Positions 1 through 9,393 of a DNA stretch of 64,000 nucleotides are shown here, in pieces. Origin of the DNA: Streptantibioticus silvisoli (GTDB lineage Bacteria; Actinomycetota; Actinomycetes; Streptomycetales; Streptomycetaceae); NCBI RefSeq assembly GCF_027947535.2, contig NZ_JAAGKO020000038.1:1-64000 (forward strand). The letters run 5' to 3'. The translations under genes and the position numbers were made by a program. The notes beneath the pieces are model-generated. The model ran no database searches. It saw only the letters and a program-made list of their open reading frames with translations, and was not told the DNA's origin. Every line of letters begins with the position of its first letter. The first letter of the stretch is position 1.

Positions 1-10
1 GGGGCCGCAC

Positions 11-43
11 GGGGGGGGGGGGGGGCGGCCGCCGGCCCCCCCC
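11..43. terminator. G-run/C-run hairpin after chitinase gene
   Basis: A run of about 15 G is followed by a GC core and a run of 8 C. The G and C runs can pair around the core, giving a GC-only hairpin just beyond the stop of the leftward chitinase gene. It may be its terminator. It may also be plain low-complexity sequence, and homopolymer runs of this length are prone to sequencing error. Confidence 0.35.
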
Positions 44-67
44 ACCACCGGTGACCGCCGTGCGCGG

Positions 68-1567
68 TCAGCCGTTGTACTGCGTGATGATCTTCGTGAA
101 GTCCCACGGGTCCTGGGTGACGCTGCTGCACGCGCCGTCGGCCCAGTTGTGCGGGACGCTGGGGTCGCAGGCCCGGTCGCGGTTGACGTCCCAGTAGGAC
201 AGGGCGGCGGCGTGCTTGCCCTGGGCGTAGGCGAGCAGCGCGTTGAAGGTGTCCTGGGTGAACAGCTCGCTGGGCTGGTCGGTGTGACCGTTCATGAGCT
301 GGATCGAGGTGTGGGCCCAAGCGGTGGCGGAGTCCCAGCCGTAGAGCGACTGGAGCTGGGTGTTGACGTCGTCGGCGACGGTCTCGGCGGCGGCGGTCTC
401 GGTGCCGCTGGTGAGGCCGAAGTCGAAGTCCATGATGTTGACGACGTCGATGCGGGCGCCGTCGGCGATGGCCTGGCTGATCTCGTCCTTGCCGGTGTCG
501 GGCAGGCCGACGGTGGTCATCGGGATGGTGAGGGAGACGGTGAGGCCGGGGTTGTCCTGTTCGAGGATCTTGATCGCTCCCCAGCGCAGCGCCATGTTCG
601 CGTCGAGGTCGTCGCCCTCCCAGTCCAGGTCGACGTGGGTGAGGCCGTACTTGGTGACGACCTGCTGGTAGGCGGCGGCCAGGGCGGCCGAACTGCCGCA
701 GGTGGCGCCGAGTTCGGTGCCGTTGTAGCCGCCGAAGGAGACGCCGGCGTCGCCACCGGCCGCCCGGATCGCCTGGATGTCGGCGAGCACGGTGGTGTCG
801 GAGGCGACGGTCTGCGTGCTGTCGCCGTCCCAGGCGGGTGTGCAGTTGCCGGAGTCCAGCACGAAGGAGAGCAGGAACTGCTTCTCGCCGGAGCCGCTGA
901 CGATGTCGGAGACCGACTGCGGGCTGTTGTCCAGCGGCATGAGGTACACCGGGTGGGTGAAGCCGCCGTCGGCCGGGGTGACCGGGGACGTCGGACCGGT
1001 CGGCGACGTCGGGCCGGTCGGCGTGCCGCCGGCCCCCGCGGGACCGGTCAGGGCGACGTCGTCCGCGCCGAACGTGCCCTCGCCGTACCAGCCGTGCACC
1101 CAGACGCTGACCGAGGTGGTGGAGGCGCCGGTGGTGAACGAGGTCGACAGCGTGGTCCAGCCGGCCGAGGAGGTCCAGGTGCTCGGGTCGGTGCCGCCGG
1201 TGCCGGTGGCGCCGAGGTAGACGTAGGAGCCCTGGACCCGGGCGGTCAGGGTGTAGGAGGAGTTGGGCCGCACCGACACGGTCTGCGCGCACTGCGCGGT
1301 GTCGGAGGCGGTCGGTGTGCCGGACAGCGCGTGCGAGCCGTCGGCGACCGGGCTGGTGACGGCCTGGTCGGAGGCCGCGCAGTTCCAGCCGGACAGGCCG
1401 CTTTCGAACGAGGCGTTGCCGAGCAGCTGGGTGGTGTCCGCCGGGTGGGTGCCGGTGGCGGCGAGGGTCGGTCCGGCGGTCGCGGCGAGCGTGCCGACCG
1501 CGAGGGCCGTGACCGCGAGCGCGGCGACCAGCGGAGCCGGCCGCCGGCGTTTTCCGGTGAGGGTCAT
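68..1567 (-). CDS. secreted GH18 chitinase with N-terminal carbohydrate-binding-like domain
   Basis: Predicted extracellular chitinase of 499 aa. The start at 1567 (MTLTGKRRR) is chosen because the Arg-rich n-region and Ala/Leu/Val hydrophobic stretch of a signal peptide (about residues 1-36) follow at once; an upstream in-frame start would add ten charged residues. Residues about 45-185 form a beta-rich CBM4/9-like domain (NASFESGLSGW opening). A Gly/Thr/Pro-Ser linker (about 186-208) leads to the GH18 barrel with the SxGG-type strand VSFGGYNG and the catalytic strand THVDLDWEGDD. The acid/base Glu and two Asp of DxxDxDxE are present, but the first Asp is Thr. A DasR-type operator lies about 105 bp upstream, as expected for a chitin-utilisation gene. 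The function call is firm; the exact substrate (chitin or another GlcNAc polymer) is not. Confidence 0.9.
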   Translation of the reverse strand: MTLTGKRRRPAPLVAALAVTALAVGTLAATAGPTLAATGTHPADTTQLLGNASFESGLSGWNCAASDQAVTSPVADGSHALSGTPTASDTAQCAQTVSVRPNSSYTLTARVQGSYVYLGATGTGGTDPSTWTSSAGWTTLSTSFTTGASTTSVSVWVHGWYGEGTFGADDVALTGPAGAGGTPTGPTSPTGPTSPVTPADGGFTHPVYLMPLDNSPQSVSDIVSGSGEKQFLLSFVLDSGNCTPAWDGDSTQTVASDTTVLADIQAIRAAGGDAGVSFGGYNGTELGATCGSSAALAAAYQQVVTKYGLTHVDLDWEGDDLDANMALRWGAIKILEQDNPGLTVSLTIPMTTVGLPDTGKDEISQAIADGARIDVVNIMDFDFGLTSGTETAAAETVADDVNTQLQSLYGWDSATAWAHTSIQLMNGHTDQPSELFTQDTFNALLAYAQGKHAAALSYWDVNRDRACDPSVPHNWADGACSSVTQDPWDFTKIITQYNG

Positions 1568-1672
1568 ACCGGTCTCCCTGGAACGAGGCGGCGGCACACG
1601 GCCGGAACCGCCGTGGTGTGGGGGCAGGGCGGAGAACCGCGCGGCGTGGCGGGAACCCGGACTCCGACGCGG

Positions 1673-1688
1673 ATTGGTCTAGTCCAAG
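1673..1688. promoter_or_regulatory. DasR-responsive element (dre)-like palindrome
   Basis: ATTGGTCTAGTCCAAG closely matches the streptomycete dre consensus (A-C-TGGTCTAGACCA-G-T type). Its TTGG/CCAA arms surround a central CTAG. It lies about 105 bp upstream of the chitinase start, where DasR (GntR family, GlcN-6-P responsive) sites normally sit on chitinase genes. The match is by eye to a remembered consensus. Confidence 0.7.
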
Positions 1689-1774
1689 ATGGCCGAGACC
1701 GGATGTACCGTCAAGACATCGCGGCACACCGCCGTCACGGCCTCAACCGGGCGGCGGGGTGCTTCGCGCACGTG

Positions 1775-1810
1775 CGAGGGGGCCCGGCCGCATGCGGCCG
1801 GGCCCCCTCG
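1775..1810. terminator. perfect 36-bp palindrome, terminator of the carboxylase operon
   Basis: The 18-bp left half (CGAGGGGGCCCGGCCGCA) is exactly reverse-complementary to the right half, giving an uninterrupted 36-bp inverted repeat that starts 20 bp after the stop of the leftward acyl-CoA carboxylase alpha gene. There is no T-tract, as is usual for streptomycete terminators. It also insulates the chitinase promoter from carboxylase read-through. Confidence 0.8.
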
Positions 1811-1829
1811 TTCGTGGTCGTGGTCGGGG

Positions 1830-3602
1830 TCAGTCCTTGATCTCGCAGAGGGTGGCGCCGGAGGAGACGGAGGCGCCGACGTCGGCGGTCAGGCCCTTGA
1901 CAGTGCCGGTGCGGTGGGCGGTGATGGGCTGTTCCATCTTCATCGCTTCCAGCACCACGATGAGGTCGCCCTCGGCGACTTCCTGGCCCTCTTCGACCGC
2001 GACCTTGACGATGGTGCCCTGCATCGGTGAGGCGAGGGTGTCGCCGGAGGCGGCGCCGGACTTCTTGGCGGCCTTGCGGCGCGGGGTCTTCTTCGTGCCG
2101 GGCGCGGCCAGGGCGATTCCGCCGCCGAAGGAGGCGGGCAGGGTGACTTCGAGGCGTTTGCCGCCGACCTCGACGACGACCGTCTCGCGGGCGCCCTCAC
2201 CCTCCTCCTCGTCGGTGGCGCCGCCGGTGAAGGGGGGGATGGTGTTGTCGAACTCGGTTTCGATCCACCGGGTGTGAACGGTGAACGGGGCGTCGCTGCC
2301 GGTCAGTTCGGGGGCGAAGGCGGGGTCGGTGACGACCGCGCGGTGGAAGGGGACGGCGGTGGCCATGCCCTCCACGGTGAACTCCCGCAGCGCCCGGGCG
2401 GCGCGTTGCAGGGCCTGGGCGCGGGTGGCGCCGGTGACGATCAGCTTCGCCAGCAGCGAGTCCCACGCCGGGCCGATCACCGAGCCGGCCTCCACCCCGG
2501 CGTCCAGGCGCACGCCCGGGCCGGTGGGGGCGTCGAAGCGGGTGACGGTGCCGGGGGCGGGCAGGAACCCGCGGCCGGGGTCCTCGCCGTTGATGCGGAA
2601 CTCCAGGGAGTGTCCGCGCAGCGGCGGGTCGTCGTAGCCGAGGGCCTCGCCGTCGGCGATGCGGAACATCTCGCGCACCAGGTCGATCCCGGAGACCTCC
2701 TCGGTGACCGGGTGTTCCACCTGCAGGCGGGTGTTGACCTCCAGGAAGGAGATCGTGCCGTCCTGCCCGACGAGGAATTCGCAGGTGCCGGCGCCGACGT
2801 AGCCGGCCTCGCGCAGGATGGCCTTGGAGGAGGCGTACAGCTGCTCGGTCTGCCGCGGGGTCAAGAACGGCGCGGGCGCCTCCTCGACGAGCTTTTGGTG
2901 CCGGCGCTGCAGCGAGCAGTCCCGGGTGGAGACGACGACCACGTTGCCGTGGGTGTCGGCCAGGCACTGGGTCTCCACGTGCCGGGGCCGGTCGAGGTAT
3001 CGCTCCACGAAGCACTCGCCGCGCCCGAAGGCCGCCACCGCCTCGCGCACCGCGGACTCGTACAGCTCGGGCACCTCTTCGAGGGTGCGGGCCACCTTCA
3101 GACCCCGCCCGCCACCACCGAAGGCCGCCTTGATCGCGATCGGCAGCCCGTGCTCCTTGGCGAAGGCCACCACCTCATCGGCACCGGAGACCGGGTCGGG
3201 GGTGCCGGCCACCAGCGGCGCACCGGCACGCTGGGCGATGTGACGGGCCGCCACCTTGTCGCCCAGGTCACGGATGGCCTGCGGCGGCGGGCCGATCCAC
3301 GTCAGACCGGCGTCCAGCACCGCCTGGGCGAACTCCGCGTTCTCCGACAAGAACCCGTACCCGGGATGGACGGCGTCCGCACCGGAGTCCGCCGCCGCCT
3401 TCAACACCTTGCCGATGTCGAGGTAACTGCCCGCCGGGGTGTCGCCGCCCAGCGCGTACGCCTCGTCGGCCGCGCGCACATGCAGCGCGTCCCGGTCCGG
3501 CTCGGCGTACACGGCTACGCTGGCGATCCCGGCGTCCTGGCAAGCGCGGGCGACGCGGACGGCGATTTCGCCGCGGTTGGCGATGAGCACCTTCGTCAGC
3601 AC
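1830..3602 (-). CDS. accA2: acyl-CoA (acetyl/propionyl-CoA) carboxylase biotinylated alpha subunit
   Basis: 590-aa fusion of biotin carboxylase and biotin carboxyl carrier protein, the actinobacterial alpha chain that charges biotin with CO2 from bicarbonate and ATP and passes it to the beta chain. The N-terminal biotin-carboxylase fold opens with [16 protein letters not shown]. The ATP-grasp glycine-rich loop ([13 protein letters not shown]) lies near residue 160, and the substrate-side VEHPVTEEV segment near 295. The C-terminal biotinyl domain carries EAMKMEQ with the biotin Lys at about residue 555. The GTG start at 3602 is preceded by GGGAGCG. The gene is last in a leftward operon beta-epsilon-alpha, 107 bp after the epsilon gene. 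Streptomycetes usually share one alpha chain among several beta chains, so it may also serve malonyl-CoA synthesis. Confidence 0.95.
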   Translation of the reverse strand: MLTKVLIANRGEIAVRVARACQDAGIASVAVYAEPDRDALHVRAADEAYALGGDTPAGSYLDIGKVLKAAADSGADAVHPGYGFLSENAEFAQAVLDAGLTWIGPPPQAIRDLGDKVAARHIAQRAGAPLVAGTPDPVSGADEVVAFAKEHGLPIAIKAAFGGGGRGLKVARTLEEVPELYESAVREAVAAFGRGECFVERYLDRPRHVETQCLADTHGNVVVVSTRDCSLQRRHQKLVEEAPAPFLTPRQTEQLYASSKAILREAGYVGAGTCEFLVGQDGTISFLEVNTRLQVEHPVTEEVSGIDLVREMFRIADGEALGYDDPPLRGHSLEFRINGEDPGRGFLPAPGTVTRFDAPTGPGVRLDAGVEAGSVIGPAWDSLLAKLIVTGATRAQALQRAARALREFTVEGMATAVPFHRAVVTDPAFAPELTGSDAPFTVHTRWIETEFDNTIPPFTGGATDEEEGEGARETVVVEVGGKRLEVTLPASFGGGIALAAPGTKKTPRRKAAKKSGAASGDTLASPMQGTIVKVAVEEGQEVAEGDLIVVLEAMKMEQPITAHRTGTVKGLTADVGASVSSGATLCEIKD

Positions 3603-3709
3603 GACCGCTCCCGGGTGGGTGCGAAGGTGCCGGGGCCGGGGCGTTCCCAGGGTGGCGGGATATTCACGGTCTCTCCGTTCGTGGTCGGCGGGCAGGGCCC
3701 GTCGCGAGG

Positions 3710-3967
3710 TCAGCGGGGCAGCGCGCAGGCGCGCCAGGTACCGGGGCCGGGGACGGGCGGCAGCGACAGGCGGCGGCCGCGGTCGTTCCAGGCGTCGAGG
3801 ACCGGTGGCACCGGTCCGGGGACAAGGGTGCGCGGCAGCGCGGTGAGGACGGCGACCAGCGCCGCCAGTTCCTCGGGCGTGGCGCCGCCCCGGGTCACGT
3901 CGAACCGCACGGGGGCGGCCGGTTCGCGCGCCGCGCCGGGAGCGGTGGGAAGTCCGGTGCCGTTCAC
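3710..3967 (-). CDS. accE: acyl-CoA carboxylase epsilon subunit
   Basis: 85-aa protein between the beta and alpha genes. Its middle segment ([21 protein letters not shown]) matches the core of actinobacterial AccE/PccE epsilon subunits, which bind the beta hexamer and stimulate the holoenzyme. The short N-terminus is Pro/Ala-rich, typical of the variable part of this family. The GTG start overlaps the stop of the beta gene (GTGA, 3964-3967), so translation is coupled and subunits are made in step. Confidence 0.88.
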   Translation of the reverse strand: MNGTGLPTAPGAAREPAAPVRFDVTRGGATPEELAALVAVLTALPRTLVPGPVPPVLDAWNDRGRRLSLPPVPGPGTWRACALPR

Positions 3968-5562
3968 AGCGGGATGTTGCCGTGCTTCTTGGGCGGGAGG
4001 GTCTCGCGCTTGTTGCGCAGGGTGCGCAGGGCCTTGACGATGTGGACGCGGGTCTCGGACGGGGCGATGACCGCGTCGACGTAGCCGCGTTCGGCCGCCA
4101 CGTACGGATTCAGCAGCGTGTCCTCGTACCGCGCGATCAGCTCCTGCCGCAACGCCTCGGGATCATCGGCCTCCGCGAGCGCGCGCCGGTGCAGGATGTT
4201 GACCGCCCCCTGCGCGCCCATCACCGCGATCTGCGCCGTCGGCCACGCCAGATTCAGATCCGCCCCCAGGTGCTTCGACCCCATCACGTCGTACGCACCC
4301 CCGTACGCCTTACGGGTGATCACCGTGATCAGCGGCACCGTCGCCTCCGCGTACGCGTAGATCAGCTTCGCCCCCCGCCGGATGATCCCGTTCCACTCCT
4401 GATCCGTGCCCGGCAAAAACCCCGGCACATCCACGAACGTCAGCACCGGCACATTGAAACTGTCACAGGTACGCACGAACCGCGCCGCCTTCTCCGACGC
4501 GTCGATGTCCAGACACCCCGCGAACATCATCGGCTGATTGCCCACCACCCCCACCGGCCGGCCCTCCACCCGCCCGAACCCCGTCAGGATGTTCGGCGCG
4601 AACAACGCCTGCGTCTCCAAGAACTCCCCGTCGTCCAGCACCCGCTCGAACACCGCGTGCATGTCGTACGGCTGATTCGCCGAATCCGGCACCAACGCGT
4701 CCAGCTCCGCGTCCGCCGCACCCACCGCCACATCCGCCACCTGCGCCACCACCGGCGGCTCCTCCAGATTGTTGCCCGGCAGGTACGACAACAGCGCCCG
4801 CACGTACTCCACCGCCTCCCTCTCGTCCCCCGCCATGTGATGCGCGTTCCCCGACCGCGACGCGTGCGACCGCGCACCCCCCAGCTCCTCGAACCCCACC
4901 TCCTCACCCGTCACCGTCCGGATCACATCCGGACCCGTGATGAACATGTGCGACGTGCCGTCCACCATCACCACGAAATCCGTGATCGCCGGCGAATACA
5001 CCGCCCCACCCGCACACGGACCCAGCACCAGGGAAATCTGCGGAATCACCCCCGACGCATGCGTATTGCGCCGGAAGATCTCCCCGTACATCCCCAGCGA
5101 CGCCACACCCTCCTGAATCCGCGCCCCACCCGAATCATTGATCCCCACCACCGGACACCCGTTGCGCAACGCCCAGTCCATCACCTTCACGATCTTCTCC
5201 CCGTACACCTCACCCAGGGCACCGCCGAACACCGTGAAATCCTGCGAGAAGACCGCCACCGGACGTCCCTCCACCGTCCCGTACCCGGTCACCACACCAT
5301 CGCCGTACGGACGCGTCCCCTCCAGACCGAAATTCGTCGACCGGTGCCGCGCGAACTCGTCCAGCTCCACGAACGAATCCTCGTCCAGCAACAGCAGCAC
5401 CCGCTCACGCGCCGTCAGCTTCCCCTTCGCGTGCTGCTTGTCCACCGCCCGCGCCGACCCGGCATGCGTCGCCAGCTCGACCCGCGCCCGCAGATCCGCC
5501 AGCTTCCCCGCGGTGGTGTGGATGTCGTACTCCGGCTCGGTCGGATCCGGTCGAGCGGACAT
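3964..5562 (-). CDS. pccB: propionyl-CoA carboxylase beta (carboxyltransferase) subunit
   Basis: 532-aa carboxyltransferase of the acyl-CoA carboxylase complex. It moves CO2 from carboxybiotin to propionyl-CoA (possibly acetyl-CoA) to give methylmalonyl-CoA (malonyl-CoA), extender units for polyketide and lipid synthesis. The start [16 protein letters not shown] at 5562 follows an AGGAGG seven bases upstream, so the longer upstream open frame is rejected. Both crotonase-fold halves are visible, with oxyanion-hole motifs [12 protein letters not shown] (N-half) and [13 protein letters not shown] (C-half), and the family C-terminus [15 protein letters not shown]. Length is normal for AccB/PccB. 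It is first gene of the operon, divergent from a TetR gene likely to control it. Confidence 0.95.
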   Translation of the reverse strand: MSARPDPTEPEYDIHTTAGKLADLRARVELATHAGSARAVDKQHAKGKLTARERVLLLLDEDSFVELDEFARHRSTNFGLEGTRPYGDGVVTGYGTVEGRPVAVFSQDFTVFGGALGEVYGEKIVKVMDWALRNGCPVVGINDSGGARIQEGVASLGMYGEIFRRNTHASGVIPQISLVLGPCAGGAVYSPAITDFVVMVDGTSHMFITGPDVIRTVTGEEVGFEELGGARSHASRSGNAHHMAGDEREAVEYVRALLSYLPGNNLEEPPVVAQVADVAVGAADAELDALVPDSANQPYDMHAVFERVLDDGEFLETQALFAPNILTGFGRVEGRPVGVVGNQPMMFAGCLDIDASEKAARFVRTCDSFNVPVLTFVDVPGFLPGTDQEWNGIIRRGAKLIYAYAEATVPLITVITRKAYGGAYDVMGSKHLGADLNLAWPTAQIAVMGAQGAVNILHRRALAEADDPEALRQELIARYEDTLLNPYVAAERGYVDAVIAPSETRVHIVKALRTLRNKRETLPPKKHGNIPL

Positions 5563-5900
5563 GCGGTGCCTCCTGGAACGGGACGGACGAACTGAACGCG
5601 AGGGGGGAACGCGGGCGCTCAGAACGTCTCGTGGGGAACGTGGACTGTCCGCACGTCGCGCGGTATACGGGCGAATCCGGCGCCGCCGCAGCGCGGTGCG
5701 AGGGCTGTACGCGTCGGCGGCACGGCGTCGTACCGGCCGGCAGCGGAACCCAGCGCTGCTGCCCGCGGCGCGCGGCGGTCGACGCCGGCCCCGGCCGGCC
5801 CGCCGCGTTCGAGGGCGGCGCGACCGTGGACGGGCCGGACCCGCGGTCCGGACTCCCGGTGACCGTTCGGCATGGCGCGATCTCCCCCATGGCACTGGAT

Positions 5901-5924
5901 ACCGTAACGACGGTACGCAGTACC
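5901..5924. promoter_or_regulatory. two overlapping palindromes in the pccB/tetR divergent promoter
   Basis: ACCGTAACGACGGT (5901-5914) has 5-bp arms around a 4-bp centre. It overlaps GGTACGCAGTACC (5912-5924), with 5-bp arms around a 3-bp centre. They lie 54-77 bp before the TetR start, in the 415-bp gap to pccB, and are the most obvious operator candidates for the TetR protein. The rest of the gap is GC-rich without a recognisable gene. Confidence 0.45.
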
Positions 5925-5977
5925 ACGACGGGTGGCAAGTGGCGCCCGGCCAGGATCACCGGCGAGGATGGACGGCC

Positions 5978-6655
5978 ATGACCAAGCAGACCGCACGGGA
6001 ACGGCTCGCGCGCGCCGCCTTCGAGCTGTTCGACGAGCGCGGCTACGAGCAGACCACGGTGGACGACATCGCCGACCGGGCCGGGGTGGGCCGCACGACG
6101 TTCTTCCGGCACTACCGCTCCAAGGAAGAGGTGATCTTCCCCGACCACGACCGGCTGCTGGCGCGGATCGACGGCCGGCTCACGACGTCGAGCAGCGGCA
6201 CCGCGCTGGTCGCGGTCTCCGACGCGGTCCGCCTGGTGCTGCTGCACTACCTGGAGGAGGGCGACCTCGCGCGCCGCCGGTACGCGCTGACCAGCAAGGT
6301 CCCGGCGCTGCGGGACCGCGAGATCGCCAGCGTCGCCCGCTACCAGCGGCTGTTCCGGGAGTTCATCGCGGGCTGGATGGGCGATTCGGGGGCGTCCTCG
6401 CTGCGTGCCGAACTGATGTCGGCGGCAGTCGTCGCCGCGCACAACCACGTCCTGCGGCGCTGGCTGCGCGGCGACTCCGCCGACCCGGTCGCCGAGGTGG
6501 ACGCCGCGATGCGCGACGTCATCGGCCTGTTCCCGGTCGCGGACCCGGCGGCCTCCCCCGCCGCCCCGGGCACCACCGTGGTCGCCTTCTCCACCGGCAA
6601 GGGGCTCGACGCGCTGCTCCCGGAACTGCGCCGGCTGCTGGAGGGCGACGGCTGA
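5978..6655 (+). CDS. TetR-family repressor, probable regulator of the acyl-CoA carboxylase operon
   Basis: 225-aa regulator. The N-terminal helix-turn-helix (MTKQTARERLARAAFELF, then TVDDIADRAGVGRTTFFRHY at about 24-43) is canonical TetR; the ligand domain follows (about 60-200). Start 5978 is chosen because the HTH begins within a few residues of it. A weak purine-rich stretch (GGCGAGGATGG) precedes it. It is transcribed away from pccB across a 415-bp shared promoter region with palindromes. A TetR regulator named AccR is, as I recall, reported to control short-chain acyl-CoA carboxylase genes in S. avermitilis; the same position here suggests an orthologous role. That assignment rests on context, not on a sequence comparison. 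Confidence 0.85.
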   Translation: MTKQTARERLARAAFELFDERGYEQTTVDDIADRAGVGRTTFFRHYRSKEEVIFPDHDRLLARIDGRLTTSSSGTALVAVSDAVRLVLLHYLEEGDLARRRYALTSKVPALRDREIASVARYQRLFREFIAGWMGDSGASSLRAELMSAAVVAAHNHVLRRWLRGDSADPVAEVDAAMRDVIGLFPVADPAASPAAPGTTVVAFSTGKGLDALLPELRRLLEGDG

Positions 6656-6902
6656 CCGCAGGCCCCCTGGCGGTGCGGCCGCCGACCCCGGCCGGACCGC
6701 CGCACGCGCCGCGCTGGACCAGGGCCCGACCCCGCCCCCGTGCGGTATCGAGCCCCCGGCCCGGGATGCGGGTTCAGCCGCGGCGACCGCTCCGGCCCGA
6801 GGGCGTCACCGTCTCGGCCTCGGCTACTGACGTGCCCTCACCTTGCCTGCGTGCGGCGGCTGTTGCCGGTAGAGCGCACCCGGCAGAGCCGCCGCGCCCG
6901 GA

Positions 6903-8717
6903 TCAGCGGCCGGCCGGAGCGGGCACGTCCAGGGGTGGGCCGAACCACTCGCGCAGCGCGTCACCCAGCCGCCCGGCGGCAGTTGGGGGCGTCGCGTCGG
7001 CCCCGGGCGCCGCGACCCAGGCGGCGTGGCCGTCGGGGCGGACCAACACCGCGACGGCGTCCGGCAGTTCGCCGGCCCGCGCCGAGGCGACCGTCACCCG
7101 GTCCGCCCACGGCAGTGCCGTCTCCCGCAGGGCGTGCGTGCCGGCGCCGGCAGCCAGCAGCAGCGCTCCCCGGGGTGCGGCGGCCAACAGCCCGACCAGA
7201 CGCAGCGGTTCGTCGCGGCCTCCGCAACCGTCGTGCTCCAGAAGGACGTTGGGCACCATCCGCCCCTCCCACGGGTGACCGCTTCCGTGGGCCACCGGGT
7301 AGCGCGTGCCCACGGCGGTGATGGTCTCCGCCAGGGGTCCGGCCGTCCCCGCGGTCCGGGCGAGTTCGGCGAGCAGTTCGCGTACCGGCGCCAACTCCTC
7401 GCCGCCGCCCGCCAGAACGGACTGCGCCCGGGTGTTGCGCAGCAGCGCGGTACCGGCCGCGTGCCGTTCGGTGTGGTAGGTCTCCAGCAGCTCCTCCGGT
7501 GCCCGGCCGGCCGCCACCAGGCCGAGTTTCCAGCCGAGGTTCATCGCGTCGTCGATGGCCGCGTTGACGCCGACGGCGCCGGCGGGCGGATGGATGTGCG
7601 CCGCGTCGCCCGCCAGCAACACCCTTGCCTGCCGCAGGCGTTCGGCCAGCCGGGCCGCGTCGCCGAACCGGGTGAGCCAGCGCGTTCCGGCGATCTCCAC
7701 GCGGTGCCCCAGCACGCGGTCCAGTGCCTGCTGGAACCGGGCCGGTGTCACCGGTTCGTCCCGGTCCAGCGGCGGCCGGGGGTCCGCGGTGATCAGCCGC
7801 ACGTAGCCGGGCCGCGGGATGGCGAACAGCGAACCGCCCGGCCCGGCCGTCATCCCGAACGCGATCGACTCCGGGTCCGCCAGGACGACGTCCCCGAGCA
7901 GGGTGAAGCGGCGCGCGGGCGTGCCGGGGAAGCCGATGCCGGCCAGCTTGCGCACGGTACTGCGCCCGCCGTCGCAGCCGGCCAGCCAGCCGCAGCGCCA
8001 ACGGGTGGGCCCCTGCGGGGAGTCGACGTCGGCGGTCACCCCCTCGGCGTCCTGGCGCAGCGCGGTGAGCCGGTGCCCGCGCAGGACGCGCACACCCAGT
8101 TCCACGGCCCGTTCGGCCAGCAGTTCCTCCACCCTGGTCTGCGCGATCCCCAGGGCGTAGGGGTGCCCGGTGCGCATGGCGGCCAGGTCGAGTCCGGCGC
8201 CCGCGACGAACGCGGTGGCCGGCACGGTCGGCCCCTCGGCCAGGAAACGGTCCGCGAGACCGCGCCGGTCCAGCAACTCCAGGCTGCGGGCGTTGAGATT
8301 GAACCCGCGGCAGTAGCCGGGCGGTTCGGGGTCCCGTTCGAGCAGCACGGTACGCACCCCGGCCGACGCGACCTCACAGGCCAGCGTCAGCCCGGCGGGA
8401 CCGGCGCCGATGATCAGGACGTCGGCGTGCCGGAGCGTGGGCGTCGGTGTGGTCGGCACCGGAGGCGTGTCCGACGCTGCGAACGGCACCGGAGGCGTGG
8501 TCGGCGCAGGCGGCGTGTCCGACGTTACGTGCGGCACCGGAGGCGTGTCCGACGTTACGTGCGGCACCGGAGGCGTGGTCGGCGTTGTGAGCGGTGCCGG
8601 AGGCGTACTCAGCACCGGAGGCGTGTCCGACATTACGTGCGGCACCGGAGGCGTGATCGGCACCGGACGCGGCGTGCTCGGTGCGGGGCAGGGCACGCGC
8701 GGGGTCGTGTCAGGCAC
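6903..8717 (-). CDS. FAD-dependent aromatic monooxygenase (PHBH/polyketide-hydroxylase type) with repeat-coded N-terminal extension
   Basis: Class A flavoprotein hydroxylase, 604 aa. The Rossmann motif (DVLIIGAGPAGLTLACE) begins only at about residue 98. The second FAD motif (LLAGDAAHIHPPAGAVGVN) and the C-terminal thioredoxin-like tail of the tetracenomycin/rifampicin-hydroxylase group follow. Residues 1-96 are a Pro/Thr/Val-rich tract of near-repeats (PHVTSDTPPV). The GTG at 8717 overlaps the PadR stop by 8 bp (GTGCCTGA) and has GGAGG nine bases upstream, so the extension looks genuinely translated; an internal GTG just before the Rossmann fold has no ribosome site. The substrate is unknown. 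Coupling to PadR suggests induction by an aromatic effector and a detoxification or tailoring role. Confidence 0.85.
   Translation of the reverse strand: MPDTTPRVPCPAPSTPRPVPITPPVPHVMSDTPPVLSTPPAPLTTPTTPPVPHVTSDTPPVPHVTSDTPPAPTTPPVPFAASDTPPVPTTPTPTLRHADVLIIGAGPAGLTLACEVASAGVRTVLLERDPEPPGYCRGFNLNARSLELLDRRGLADRFLAEGPTVPATAFVAGAGLDLAAMRTGHPYALGIAQTRVEELLAERAVELGVRVLRGHRLTALRQDAEGVTADVDSPQGPTRWRCGWLAGCDGGRSTVRKLAGIGFPGTPARRFTLLGDVVLADPESIAFGMTAGPGGSLFAIPRPGYVRLITADPRPPLDRDEPVTPARFQQALDRVLGHRVEIAGTRWLTRFGDAARLAERLRQARVLLAGDAAHIHPPAGAVGVNAAIDDAMNLGWKLGLVAAGRAPEELLETYHTERHAAGTALLRNTRAQSVLAGGGEELAPVRELLAELARTAGTAGPLAETITAVGTRYPVAHGSGHPWEGRMVPNVLLEHDGCGGRDEPLRLVGLLAAAPRGALLLAAGAGTHALRETALPWADRVTVASARAGELPDAVAVLVRPDGHAAWVAAPGADATPPTAAGRLGDALREWFGPPLDVPAPAGR
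8458..8652. repeat. imperfect tandem repeats coding a Pro/Thr-rich N-terminus
   Basis: About seven copies of the core ACCGGAGGCGTG (one degenerate) recur at spacings of roughly 15-45 bp; two adjacent 30-bp units (from 8515 and 8545) are identical. The copies keep the reading frame of the leftward monooxygenase and code for decapeptides such as PHVTSDTPPV. Period multiples of three suggest expansion under a coding constraint. Confidence 0.8.
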
Positions 8718-9297
8718 CGGTGGGGGCCTCCGGCCATTCCAGCGTGCCGTCCTCGATCTCGCCGGCCACGCGACGTACCCAGGCCAGCTCCGCGCGGATC
8801 ATCTCCTGCGCGTACTCCGCCTCGATGACGAACAGCCGCGGCGCCCGGTGCTCCTCCAGGGCCCGGCGGTGGGCCCGTTCGCCCTCGTCGAGGCGGTCGT
8901 GCAGGGCGGCGGCCCGTTCCCGCAGCGCCTCCGCCGCCCGGCGCCGTCCCAGGGCGCCCAGGTAGCTGACGGCGGACAGGAAGCGCGGGTACTCCTGGAA
9001 CGGCTCGCGGATCAGCTCGTCCAACCACTGCGTGAAGTACTCCCGCCCCTGCGGGGTGTGCCGGTAGACGGTGCGCGCCGGCCGGCCGCCGACCTGCTCG
9101 GTGTCGGCCGCCTCGATCCAGCCGTCGCGCGCCAGCACCCGCACCGTGTCGTACAGCGACCCGGTCGTCACCTTGAAGACCTGGTCCAGCCCCCGTTCCC
9201 GCAACGCCGCCGCCATCGCGTGCGGATGGGCGGGCTGCTCCAGCAACAGCCCCAGCAGCGCCAGGGCCAGCGGGTTGGCGGGTCGTTTGACCGGCAT
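8710..9297 (-). CDS. PadR-family transcriptional regulator
   Basis: 195-aa winged-helix regulator. The family opening (PVKRPANPLALALLGLLLEQPAHPHAM) is followed by the recognition-helix segment TTGSLYDTVRVLARDGWIE and the wing QVGGRPARTVYRHTPQGREYF. The C-terminal half is a charged helical dimerisation domain of PadR subfamily-2 type. The start at 9297 has AAGGAG seven bases upstream. It is co-transcribed and translationally coupled with the downstream FAD monooxygenase, so it is probably an autoregulating aromatic-responsive repressor of the pair. Confidence 0.9.
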   Translation of the reverse strand: MPVKRPANPLALALLGLLLEQPAHPHAMAAALRERGLDQVFKVTTGSLYDTVRVLARDGWIEAADTEQVGGRPARTVYRHTPQGREYFTQWLDELIREPFQEYPRFLSAVSYLGALGRRRAAEALRERAAALHDRLDEGERAHRRALEEHRAPRLFVIEAEYAQEMIRAELAWVRRVAGEIEDGTLEWPEAPTGA

Positions 9298-9393
9298 CTC
9301 ACTCCTTGCGGTCGGCCGCGCGGAACGCGCGGACGGGACTCGTGGCCGACCTTCCGCCGCGGAACGCGTCATGGCGGCACCGCGGTTAGTCGG

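Noticed and set aside
149-1840. Long open frame on the plus strand across the chitinase gene
   Set aside because: Gly/Val/Arg-rich antisense shadow with no family match; the minus strand carries signal peptide, domains and an operator.
2274-5595. Long plus-strand frames opposite the carboxylase genes
   Set aside because: Composition is His/Arg/Gln or Gly/Val biased, as expected for antisense of GC-rich genes; the opposite strand has complete carboxylase motifs.
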